Source: Marivirga lumbricoides (GTDB lineage Bacteria; Bacteroidota; Bacteroidia; Cytophagales; Cyclobacteriaceae). Taken from it: DNA of 64,000 nt. The notes under the pieces were generated by a model, which worked only from the letters and a program-made list of their open reading frames with translations, searched no databases and had not been told where the DNA came from. A program made the position numbers and the translations under genes. Below are positions 36,081 through 44,080 of this stretch, in pieces. The DNA lies in contig NZ_BMEC01000010.1 in NCBI RefSeq assembly GCF_014636295.1, positions 186,001 to 250,000 of the forward strand, in the 5' to 3' direction. Numbering within the stretch: position 1 is the first letter of the stretch; each line of letters begins with the position of its first letter.

Positions 36081-36423
36081 GACTCAAAAATTAGTCTCTT
36101 CTTAAAGCATTGAGCTCGAAATTCTGTGTTTTTTAGCATTTGTAAATGTTGTTCCCAATGCTTTTGTAATGATTATGAAATTTAGGTGATTGCCCGGGTA
36201 ATATAGAATTATGAGGAACTAGACCCTTAAATGTTAACATTGCTTTATGTTTATAAATTTCAAGTTTTGTTATGTATTGTTAAACATTTTACGATCTTAT
36301 TTAATTAAATGTAAATATATTGATAAATCGATTTATTTGGTTTAGATGCTTTATTTATCAGTTTTAATACATTTTTTAGGTAATTGTGTTTAATTAAAAG
36401 TGTGTAATTATTAAACAAAAATG
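36081..36423 (+). promoter_or_regulatory. Long non-coding control region with dyads, upstream of the sigma/crt operon
   Basis: No gene is seen between the terminator at 36080 and the sigma factor start at 36479. The stretch is strongly AT-rich and contains TGTTAACA (36232-36239), TGTTAAACA (36278-36286), the 14-bp perfect palindrome ATAAATCGATTTAT (36323-36336) and TATTAAACA (36409-36417). The recurrence of a TGTTnAACA-like dyad up to and across the promoter suggests several binding sites for one regulator, most simply the neighbouring MerR/B12 protein. Confidence 0.5.
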
Positions 36424-36463
36424 TTGTTTAACGTTTAACTTTTGTATAGATTTGTTAAACAAA
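36424..36463 (+). promoter_or_regulatory. Promoter and overlapping operators of the sigma/crt operon
   Basis: TTG (36424-36426), a 20-base spacer, then TAGATTTG (36447-36454) is an exact Bacteroidota promoter. The -33 side carries two tandem GTTTAAC units (36426-36439), and the -7 box runs into the dyad TTTGTTAAACAAA (36451-36463), a palindrome around one central base. A repressor there would block initiation. The sigma factor ATG is 25 bases downstream of the -7 box. Confidence 0.7.
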
Positions 36464-36478
36464 CATAAAAGAACAATC

Positions 36479-36991
36479 ATGACAGCTTTAGAATTTGGTT
36501 ACGCAATTAATAGTATGACAAAATCGATGAAGCCATTCGCTTTGAGATTGACTAAGGACATGGAACAGGCTAATGACTTGATTCAGGAAACAGTGTTAAA
36601 AGCTTTTTCTAACAGAGATAAATTTTCGGAAGGTACTAATCTTAAAGCCTGGTTGTTTACTATTATGAAGAATACATTCATTACCAATTATCAGAGAATG
36701 GTAAGAAGGAAAACCTTTATAGATACAACAGAAAATTTACACTTCATCAATTCCACCGAAAATATTGCTCAAAATACAGCTTATGGTACTTTTGCAATGA
36801 ATGACATTGTAAGACAGGTAGATAAACTGGATGATGCCTATAAAACTCCTTTTATGATGCATTTCAGAGGTTTTAAATATCATGAGATAGCAGAGAAATT
36901 GGAGATACCTATTGGAACTGTTAAAAATCGGATACATATTGCCAGAAAAGAGTTAAAGGATGCTCTTAAAATATATTCCAAAGCAAGCTAA
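36479..36991 (+). CDS. ECF-type RNA polymerase sigma factor, first gene of crt operon
   Basis: A 170-residue sigma factor. Region 2 is FALRLTKDMEQANDLIQETVLKAF and AWLFTIMKNTFITNYQR; region 4 is YKTPFMMHFRGFKYHEIAEKLEIPIGTVKNRIHIARKEL. The longest frame begins with a TTG at 36452 that lies in the -7 element, so the ATG at 36479 (MTALEFGY) is the real start. It ends 3 bases before crtI, so sigma and pigment genes share one message. This class in Bacteroidota carotenoid loci is thought to act in light response; an anti-sigma partner is not visible beside it. Confidence 0.88.
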   Translation: MTALEFGYAINSMTKSMKPFALRLTKDMEQANDLIQETVLKAFSNRDKFSEGTNLKAWLFTIMKNTFITNYQRMVRRKTFIDTTENLHFINSTENIAQNTAYGTFAMNDIVRQVDKLDDAYKTPFMMHFRGFKYHEIAEKLEIPIGTVKNRIHIARKELKDALKIYSKAS

Positions 36992-36994
36992 TAA

Positions 36995-38476
36995 ATGGTG
37001 AAAAAACGGGTTATTGTAATAGGTTCTGGTTTTTCAGGACTATCTGCAGCTACTTTTTTGGCAAATGAAGGATTTGCGGTAACAGTACTTGAAAAAAATA
37101 AAGATTTAGGAGGTAGAGCTCGTAAGTTTGAAGCTAAAGGCTTTACTTTTGACATGGGACCAAGCTGGTACTGGATGCCTGATGTTTTTGATAGATATTT
37201 CGAAAATTTTGGCAAGAAAACTTCCGATTATTACCAGCTGCAACGTCTTGATCCTTCCTATCATATAGTGTTTGGCAAGGATGATGTGATGAAGGTTCCT
37301 GCAAATCTCAATCAATTTAAAGAGATGCTTGAAGGGCTTGAACCCGGAAGTGCAAAAGCTTTAGATGAGTTTTTGAAGCAGGCAGCCTATAAATATGAAA
37401 AAGGTATTAATGATCTGGTATATAAACCCGGCCGGTCTCTAACCGAATTCATGAATCCCGGATTGTTATATGACATGTTAAGGATGGATATATTTTCATC
37501 TATCCACAGCCATGTCAGAAAATTCTTTAAGCATGAGAGAATCATTCGTCTCATGGAATTCCCTATATTGTTTTTAGGAGCTCTGCCACAGAATACTCCC
37601 GCACTTTACAGCCTCATGAATTATGCAGATATAAGCCTTGGTACTTGGTATCCGCAAGGAGGGATGTTTAAAATTGTAGAAGGCATGGTAAATCTTGCTA
37701 AAGAAAAAGGAGTTGAATTTATTACGGATCAGGAGGTGATTTCAGTATCTTGTGAAGGAAATAAAGTAAATAAGGTGCATACAATTAACCAAACATTTGA
37801 AGCTGATGTAGTAATTTCCTCTGCTGATTATGAACATACAGACCAGTCAATTCTACCGGAGCAGTTCAGGAACTACGATTCGGAATACTGGGATAAAAGA
37901 GAATTGGCACCTTCATCACTCATATTTTATTTAGGAGTTGATAAAAGAATACAAAAACTAGCTCACCACAATTTATTTTTTGACCATGATTTTGGTTCTC
38001 ATGCCCGGCAGATTTACGAAACTCCTGAATGGCCCGAAGAGCCCTTGTTTTATGTAAGTGCTACTTCTAAAACTGACGATACAGTTGCTCCTGCAGGAAT
38101 GGAAAATCTTTTTATATTGATGCCTGTAGCCACCGACCTTAAAGATACAGAAGAGATTAGAGAGAAATATTATCATCTTATCATGGGTAGGATGGAAGCT
38201 TTATTAGGAGAGAATATACGTGATCATGTAATTTATAAAAGGAGCTTTGCACATAATGATTTTAAAAGTGAATATCATTCTTTTAAAGGAAATGCTTATG
38301 GTTTAGCCAATACCTTAAGACAAACAGCCATATTGAAACCTTCTCTAAAAAATAAAAAAATTAAAAACTTCTATTACGCAGGGCAGTTAACTGTTCCCGG
38401 ACCTGGCGTGCCACCTTCGCTTATATCCGGGCAGGTAGTAGGCAAAGAGGTTTTAAAAGATTTGAAAATGGTTTAA
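36995..38476 (+). CDS. crtI: Phytoene desaturase
   Basis: FAD enzyme converting phytoene to lycopene (or a less desaturated product) at the membrane. The dinucleotide motif is VIVIGSGFSGLSAATFLA near the N-terminus, with GGRARKFEAKGFTFDMGPSWYWMP next. The C-terminal signature GAxxTVPGPGVPP is seen as YYAGQLTVPGPGVPPSLISG. Length 493 is normal for bacterial CrtI. It is 3 bases after the sigma factor and 3 before crtB. The number of desaturation steps cannot be read from sequence. Confidence 0.95.
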   Translation: MVKKRVIVIGSGFSGLSAATFLANEGFAVTVLEKNKDLGGRARKFEAKGFTFDMGPSWYWMPDVFDRYFENFGKKTSDYYQLQRLDPSYHIVFGKDDVMKVPANLNQFKEMLEGLEPGSAKALDEFLKQAAYKYEKGINDLVYKPGRSLTEFMNPGLLYDMLRMDIFSSIHSHVRKFFKHERIIRLMEFPILFLGALPQNTPALYSLMNYADISLGTWYPQGGMFKIVEGMVNLAKEKGVEFITDQEVISVSCEGNKVNKVHTINQTFEADVVISSADYEHTDQSILPEQFRNYDSEYWDKRELAPSSLIFYLGVDKRIQKLAHHNLFFDHDFGSHARQIYETPEWPEEPLFYVSATSKTDDTVAPAGMENLFILMPVATDLKDTEEIREKYYHLIMGRMEALLGENIRDHVIYKRSFAHNDFKSEYHSFKGNAYGLANTLRQTAILKPSLKNKKIKNFYYAGQLTVPGPGVPPSLISGQVVGKEVLKDLKMV

Positions 38477-38479
38477 ATT

Positions 38480-39322
38480 ATGGACGCTAAAGAACTATTC
38501 AACCAAACCACATTTGAGTGTAGCAAGCTGATTACTCAAAGATATAGCACCTCCTTTACTCTGGGAATTAAAACACTGAATAAAAAATTTCACTACCCTA
38601 TTTATGCTATTTATGGTTTTGTGCGCTATGCAGATGAAATTGTAGATACTTTTCATAGCAAGGACAAAAAAAGTTTATTAGCGGAATTTAAAAAGCAAAC
38701 TTTCGAAGCTATTGAAAGGCAAATAAGTTTAAACCCTGTCTTACATTGCTTTCAAATGGTAGTAAATGAGTACCAGATTGACCGTTCTTTAATAGAGGCT
38801 TTTTTGAGAAGCATGGAGATGGATCTGATTGATATTGAATATGAGCAATCTTCTTACGAAGAATATATTTATGGTTCTGCGGAAGTGGTAGGTCTTATGT
38901 GTTTAAAAGTATTCTGCGAAGGAAATGAGACGCAGTATCAGCAACTTTTATCGCCAGCTAAAAGCTTAGGATCAGCCTTTCAAAAGGTAAATTTTCTGCG
39001 CGACATTAAATCAGATTATTACGAAAGAGGACGCGTTTATTTTCCTGGAGTAGATTTTAATGATTTTGCTAAAAGTCACAAAGAAAAAATTGAAGCAGAC
39101 ATTCAGGGTGATTTTGATGCTGCCTATCAGGGGATTTTAGCACTACCTAAAGGAGCGCGGCTAGGGGTGTATTTAGCATATACATACTATTTGAAGCTTT
39201 TCGAAAAGATTAAAAATTTCCCACCACAGAAAATTCTGGAAGAAAGGGTTAGAGTAAAAGATTCTAAAAAACTATTTCTGCTGATTGGTAGTTATTTAAA
39301 GCATAGGTTAAACGCCTTATAA
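38480..39322 (+). CDS. crtB: Phytoene synthase
   Basis: Condenses two geranylgeranyl diphosphates to phytoene, the first committed carotenoid step. The two Mg-binding aspartate motifs are present: YGFVRYADEIVDTFH and NFLRDIKSDYYERGRVYFP. The segment SAEVVGLMCLKVF is the conserved middle helix. Length 280 is slightly short of many CrtB proteins (about 300) but complete. It is sandwiched tightly between crtI and ispH. Confidence 0.95.
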   Translation: MDAKELFNQTTFECSKLITQRYSTSFTLGIKTLNKKFHYPIYAIYGFVRYADEIVDTFHSKDKKSLLAEFKKQTFEAIERQISLNPVLHCFQMVVNEYQIDRSLIEAFLRSMEMDLIDIEYEQSSYEEYIYGSAEVVGLMCLKVFCEGNETQYQQLLSPAKSLGSAFQKVNFLRDIKSDYYERGRVYFPGVDFNDFAKSHKEKIEADIQGDFDAAYQGILALPKGARLGVYLAYTYYLKLFEKIKNFPPQKILEERVRVKDSKKLFLLIGSYLKHRLNAL

Positions 39323-39334
39323 TAAAATAGACTC

Positions 39335-40180
39335 ATGATGAATCTTAGTGTGAAAATTGATAATAATTCAGGCTTTTGTTTCGGAGTTGTTTATGCTATA
39401 GAAATGGCAGAAGATATGCTGGAAGAACAAGGATATCTTTATTGTTTAGGAGATATTGTTCATAATGATGAGGAAGTAAAAAGACTTGAGAATAAAGGAC
39501 TCAAAATTATTAATAGAGAGGATTTAAAGCTTCTCAATAATGAAAAGGTACTCATCCGTGCACACGGAGAACCGCCCTCTACTTATAAATTAGCTATTGA
39601 AAATAATCTTACTTTAATTGACGCCTCATGCCCTGTAGTTTTAAAGCTGCAAAACAGAATAAAAAATTCTTTCGATAAAGAGGAGTTGATTTATATTTAT
39701 GGAAAGCATGGTCATGCTGAAGTAGAAGGTTTGTTAGGTCAGACCAACCAGAAAGCAGTTGTTTTTCAGGATATTAATGAGCTAGACATTCCATCTTTAC
39801 CCAAAAATTTAACGCTTTATAGCCAGACTACTAAGAGTACCGACAAATTTTATGAAATAAAAGAAATACTAACCAATGCAGGAATTACTGTAAATTCTAA
39901 TGATACAATTTGCCGGCAGGTTTCTAACCGAGATAAGGAACTTCGAAACTTTGCCGGTGAATTCGATAAAATAATTTTTGTTTCAGGAACTAAATCATCT
40001 AATGGGAAAGTGCTTTATAATGTTTGTAAAGACCAAAACCCAAACACTTATTTCATTTCTAACACCTCTGAATTAGATAAAAATTGGTTTGCAGATAATG
40101 ATACTGTAGGAATCTGTGGTGCCACATCCACCCCCATGTGGCTAATGGAACAGGTTAGGGATGAACTTTTAAATTATTAA
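39335..40180 (+). CDS. ispH: 4-hydroxy-3-methylbut-2-enyl diphosphate reductase
   Basis: Iron-sulfur enzyme making IPP and DMAPP in the last step of the MEP pathway. Three cluster cysteines are in SGFCFGVVYAIEMAED, DASCPVVLKLQNRI and NDTICRQVSNRD; the acid-base glutamate is in HGHAEVEGLLGQT and the C-terminal GICGATSTPMWLMEQV is typical. At 281 residues it is the short form without an S1 domain. It lies 12 bases after crtB, so isoprenoid supply is raised together with pigment synthesis; dxs is 8 kb further on. Confidence 0.93.
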   Translation: MMNLSVKIDNNSGFCFGVVYAIEMAEDMLEEQGYLYCLGDIVHNDEEVKRLENKGLKIINREDLKLLNNEKVLIRAHGEPPSTYKLAIENNLTLIDASCPVVLKLQNRIKNSFDKEELIYIYGKHGHAEVEGLLGQTNQKAVVFQDINELDIPSLPKNLTLYSQTTKSTDKFYEIKEILTNAGITVNSNDTICRQVSNRDKELRNFAGEFDKIIFVSGTKSSNGKVLYNVCKDQNPNTYFISNTSELDKNWFADNDTVGICGATSTPMWLMEQVRDELLNY

Positions 40181-40207
40181 TATCCTTTCAGTAGTATATT
40201 TGCAACA

Positions 40208-40687
40208 ATGACTGATATTTTATTGATTTTATTTTATGCATTTCTTATAGTAGGCACCTTCTTTTTCATGGAAGCAGTAGCCTGGTTTACACATAAATAT
40301 ATTATGCATGGTTTTTTATGGACCTGGCATAAGTCGCACCATAAAGTGCATAATCATAAGTTAGAGAGGAATGATTTATTTGCAGTAGTATTTAGCATCC
40401 CTTCAGCAGCTTTAATTATGGCAGGTATAGAGTTTCCTGCTGTAAGATGGTTGTTATTTGTAGGAATAGGAGTAGCTTGCTATGGTGTCTTTTATGTTCT
40501 TTTTCATGATATACTTGTTCATAGAAGGGTGAAATTAAAATTTAAAGCAAAAAACTCTTATCTCAAAAGAATGATGAGGGCTCATTATATTCATCATGAA
40601 GTTCATACCAAGGATGGTGCAGAGGCATTCGGCTTTTTATATGCTCCAAAAAAGTATGAAGTCGATAACAAGAATAAAATAAGTTAA
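40208..40687 (+). CDS. crtZ: Beta-carotene hydroxylase
   Basis: Non-heme di-iron membrane hydroxylase adding 3-hydroxyl groups to beta-ionone rings, giving zeaxanthin. Four histidine boxes are visible: WFTHKYIMHG, WHKSHHKVHNHK, LFHDILVHRR and HYIHHEVH. Four hydrophobic helices frame them. Length 159 is typical of bacterial CrtZ. It is the last gene of the crt operon and its stop codon interlocks with that of the opposite marR gene (TTAA at 40684-40687). Needs a cyclised substrate, yet no lycopene cyclase gene lies in the window. Confidence 0.93.
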   Translation: MTDILLILFYAFLIVGTFFFMEAVAWFTHKYIMHGFLWTWHKSHHKVHNHKLERNDLFAVVFSIPSAALIMAGIEFPAVRWLLFVGIGVACYGVFYVLFHDILVHRRVKLKFKAKNSYLKRMMRAHYIHHEVHTKDGAEAFGFLYAPKKYEVDNKNKIS

Positions 40688-41331
40688 GAAAGTAAATCCT
40701 TCTCCATCTCTTCCCACCTTTTGCCATTATACTTTTCAAAACACTTCTGATGATACTTGTCTAGTAAAACAAGTGCGTCAAACATCTGAACTTTATCCGT
40801 TTCATTAAGTGGAGCCACTAAATGCTTACTCACTTTTTTCATTCGGCTTAAACTCATAAAAGCAGCCTGCTTTCCATTTTCTGACAATGTGAGTGATTTT
40901 ACACGTTTGTCATTTTCGTCAGCATTTTCAATAATTAAATTTTTACTCACCAAGCGTTTAATTACCTCATAAATGGTGCTCTTTTCCTGGTGTACATGTG
41001 CAGTAACATCTCTTTTACTACATCCTGAGTGACTTAATACAAATAAGAGAATGCCAAATTCTGTAGTATTACTTATATCCAGATTCGCAAAAGCTTTTTT
41101 CTCCCAAACATGAGTGAATTCAATTAATCTGCCCCAAACCCAGCCTAAGTAGTCATCGATTGAATCAGCAGGAAACTGAAAAGGCATTTTTTCACCCATT
41201 TTCTCCAAACTTGTAGAATTGCTTTCTTCAGTGTCTGAAAGAAACTTGCCAAATTCTGCCATACTTCCTGAAGGATTTTTCTTCTTGAACTTCTGAAACT
41301 CCTGTAATAAAGTTATCCCTTCATTTAGCAT
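40684..41331 (-). CDS. MarR-family transcriptional regulator
   Basis: A 215-residue protein with a winged-helix core: ISNTTEFGILLFVLSHSGCSKRDVTAHVHQEKSTIYEVIKRLVSKNLIIENADENDKRVKSLTL is the MarR pattern of recognition helix and wing (positions 100-165). About 85 residues precede it, longer than a usual MarR, with a Ser/Lys-rich helical start. It is divergent from a TonB receptor across 151 bases containing an AATTGT/ACAATT repeat, a possible operator. Its ligand is unknown. Confidence 0.8.
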   Translation of the reverse strand: MLNEGITLLQEFQKFKKKNPSGSMAEFGKFLSDTEESNSTSLEKMGEKMPFQFPADSIDDYLGWVWGRLIEFTHVWEKKAFANLDISNTTEFGILLFVLSHSGCSKRDVTAHVHQEKSTIYEVIKRLVSKNLIIENADENDKRVKSLTLSENGKQAAFMSLSRMKKVSKHLVAPLNETDKVQMFDALVLLDKYHQKCFEKYNGKRWEEMEKDLLS

Positions 41332-41361
41332 ATGTATTTTATGTTTTATTAATTATAACAA

Positions 41362-41396
41362 AATTGTAATATAATTATTATTAATTTGTAACAATT
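41362..41396. promoter_or_regulatory. Inverted repeat between marR and the TonB receptor
   Basis: AATTGT (41362-41367) and ACAATT (41391-41396) are exact inverted arms 23 bases apart in an AT-rich gap. The divergent arrangement with a MarR gene makes this a candidate operator, but short AT-rich repeats arise easily. Confidence 0.3.
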
Positions 41397-41482
41397 AATT
41401 GAGCTTTTAGTTTAGTGTTTCAAAAATACTCAGCCTGAGTTGGTAATTGGCTAAATGAACAACTATTAATCATATATAAGTT

Positions 41483-43876
41483 ATGTTACAGTTATACAGA
41501 TGTTTCTCAATTTTAACCTCACTAATAATTTATACAGTTTTGCCTCACTCACTTATTGCTCAAAATGTAGCCCAAGTTTCGGGTTATGTGCGTGATGTCA
41601 AAACAAATGAGCCACTAATTGGTGCAACTGTACTACTTGAAGGAACAGAGCTAGGAGCTGTAACCGATGTAAATGGCTATTTTACAATCCGCAATGCTAC
41701 ACCTGCCACTTATAATGTAAAAGCTTCTTTTGTTGGTTATCAATCTCAAACAAAATTCAATATTGTCCTTAAAAGTGGAGGAATTCCTGATCTTAATTTT
41801 GAATTACAGGAAAGCGTTGAGCAACTTGAAGGAGTAACCGTGCGGGCAAATCCATTTCGCAAAACGGAGGATACACCTTTGTCTGTTCAGAAATTATCAC
41901 CTGAAGAAATAGCTACCTATCCCGGGGGAAATAATGATATTGCTAAAGTAGTACAATCTTTACCTGGTGTAAGTGGCTCAGTTGGAGGCTTTAGAAATGA
42001 TGTGATTATTAGAGGTGGAGCTCCTAACGAAAATGTTTATTACCTTGATGGGATAGAAATACCTAATATTAACCATTTTAGCACACAGGGGAGTGCAGGT
42101 GGTCCGGTGGGTTTGTTAAATGTTTCTTTCTTTGAAGGGGTCACACTCTCATCCAGCGCATTTCCCTCTCAGTATGATAATGTTTTATCAGGCGTTTTGC
42201 AGTTTGATCAGCGGAACGGAAATAACAGGGAGTATCAAACTAACATTAGAGTAAGTAGTAGTGAAGCAGCAGTGACCACCGAGGGCCCGCTATTCAAAAG
42301 TAAAAATGAGGAGCAAAGTAATACATCTTTTATCGCTTCTGTAAGAAGATCATATTTACAACTTCTATTTCAGGCAATTGATTTACCCTTTCTGCCGGAC
42401 TATTGGGACTATCAGTATAAGTTGTCTCACAAATTTGATAACTACAATGAATTGATTTTTACTGGTGTAGGTTCTCTGGATAATATATCGATCAATGTTC
42501 CAGATGAATTTAGCCCTGATCAGCAGGCTACATTAGATCAGATTCCTATCATTGATCAATGGTCTACTACAGCAGGCTTAAGCTGGAAAAATCGGTTCAA
42601 GGATAATTCCGGTTTTATGACAACCGCCTTAAGTACCAACATCCTTAACAATAGATTTCAGCAATTTGATGATGTGGCAGAACAAGAAGGACTGGTATTT
42701 AACAATGATTCTCAGGAGCAAGAGATTAAATTTCGATATAACCTCACAAAGTTCCTGAATGAATGGACTGTAAATACAGGGTTCATCGTACAACAGGCTA
42801 TCTACAGCAATAAAAGTGAGCGGATTGATAGTGCAAGGGGTTTTTCTTATTCAAATAGTTTAAATTTCACGAGATACGGAATTCATACACAGGCCTCAAG
42901 AAAATTTTTTAAAGAAAGATTGGGTGTGTCGGCCGGTTTTAGGATGGATGGGAATACATTGATGGAAGGTGGGAATGCGATTTACAAAACTTTCAGTCCA
43001 AGATTTTCTGTTTCTTATCAGTTAGACGAAGCGAGAAAATGGTCAGTTAATGCATCAATCGGTAGATATTACAAAATCCCTCCTTACACTATTTTAGGTT
43101 TTGCAGATAGTACAGGTAATTTATTAAATAAAAATACCAAATATATTCAAAGCGACCATTTGGTAGCGGGGATTGAATATCTCTTAACTCCTTCTTCCAG
43201 AATAAGTATAGAGGGATTTTATAAAAAATATGAAGATTATCCTGTGTCAGTGGTGGATAGCGTTTCTTTAGCTAATTTAGGAGGAGGCTTCTCTGTTTTG
43301 GGTAATGAAAACGTAGAGAGTGCAGGCCTGGGGAGAACCTTTGGTATAGAATTTTTATACCAGAGAAAATTCACTAAGAATTTCTATGCAATTTTGGCTT
43401 ATACATTTTATAAAAGTGAATTTACTGGCTTTAACCAAGAGCAATATTTGCCTTCTACATGGGACAACAGAAACCTAATCACCTTTACAGGGGGATATAA
43501 ATTCGGTAATAACTGGGAAGTGAGTGCGAGAGTTCGCTACTTAGGCCAAACACCTTTGGCTCCTGTGGATGAAGAAGCTACTTTGGCCAGTTACCCTACC
43601 ATCATCAGAAACTACTCGCGCCAGGGGGATTTGTTGTTGGATCCGTTTAACCAAACAGATTTGCGAATTGATAAAAAATGGAACTTTCCTAAGTGGACCT
43701 TCAATGTATTCCTCGAATTTCAGAATGTTTTTGTTCAGCAGCTTCCATCTGAACCTAATTATGGTTTATTAAGAGATGATAATGGAAATGTAATTACACC
43801 AAGACAGCTAGTGAAGATCGAGGAACTTGATAACAGCTCATTACTTCCCAGTTTGGGTATTGTAATTGATTTCTAA
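41483..43876 (+). CDS. TonB-dependent receptor with carboxypeptidase-like N-domain
   Basis: A 797-residue outer-membrane receptor. The signal peptide ends at LIAQNVAQ; residues 30-110 are a CarboxypepD_reg-like domain (GYVRDVKTNEPLIGATVLLEG, GAVTDVNGYFTI). The plug is residues 120-230 (NDVIIRGGAPNENVYYLDGIEIPN), and the rest is a 22-strand barrel with aromatic strand ends. It is not preceded or followed by a SusD gene, so it is more like a metal, siderophore or vitamin receptor than a glycan system. The position next to MarR and a B12-dependent regulator allows, but does not prove, a cofactor-uptake role. Confidence 0.9.
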   Translation: MLQLYRCFSILTSLIIYTVLPHSLIAQNVAQVSGYVRDVKTNEPLIGATVLLEGTELGAVTDVNGYFTIRNATPATYNVKASFVGYQSQTKFNIVLKSGGIPDLNFELQESVEQLEGVTVRANPFRKTEDTPLSVQKLSPEEIATYPGGNNDIAKVVQSLPGVSGSVGGFRNDVIIRGGAPNENVYYLDGIEIPNINHFSTQGSAGGPVGLLNVSFFEGVTLSSSAFPSQYDNVLSGVLQFDQRNGNNREYQTNIRVSSSEAAVTTEGPLFKSKNEEQSNTSFIASVRRSYLQLLFQAIDLPFLPDYWDYQYKLSHKFDNYNELIFTGVGSLDNISINVPDEFSPDQQATLDQIPIIDQWSTTAGLSWKNRFKDNSGFMTTALSTNILNNRFQQFDDVAEQEGLVFNNDSQEQEIKFRYNLTKFLNEWTVNTGFIVQQAIYSNKSERIDSARGFSYSNSLNFTRYGIHTQASRKFFKERLGVSAGFRMDGNTLMEGGNAIYKTFSPRFSVSYQLDEARKWSVNASIGRYYKIPPYTILGFADSTGNLLNKNTKYIQSDHLVAGIEYLLTPSSRISIEGFYKKYEDYPVSVVDSVSLANLGGGFSVLGNENVESAGLGRTFGIEFLYQRKFTKNFYAILAYTFYKSEFTGFNQEQYLPSTWDNRNLITFTGGYKFGNNWEVSARVRYLGQTPLAPVDEEATLASYPTIIRNYSRQGDLLLDPFNQTDLRIDKKWNFPKWTFNVFLEFQNVFVQQLPSEPNYGLLRDDNGNVITPRQLVKIEELDNSSLLPSLGIVIDF

Positions 43877-43997
43877 ATGAGAAATTATTCATTGAAGATT
43901 TAGATGAGTTTATCTATCTGTTTATTTAATTATCTTAATATTAAATATAATGTGATGAATTTTCCGTTTTAAAAGTAGCTATTTAATATACTTACTT

Positions 43998-44005
43998 TAT
44001 TTTTG
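43998..44005 (+). promoter_or_regulatory. Possible -7 element for ugd operon
   Basis: TATTTTTG fits TAnnTTTG, 76 bases before the ugd ATG. No TTG at the proper distance. The 204-base gap holds nothing else I can name beyond a weak GGAAAGGA/TCCTTTTC hairpin at 44030-44048. Confidence 0.35.
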
Positions 44006-44080
44006 TGTAAAACTATCTTAATAAATTTCGGAAAGGACCATCCTTTTCATTTTGATCAACTCTTAAATTTAAATTAGCGC

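Noticed and set aside
44030-44048. GGAAAGGA/TCCTTTTC hairpin before ugd
   Set aside because: Short stem with a wobble, 3-base loop and no T-run; not convincing as terminator or operator.
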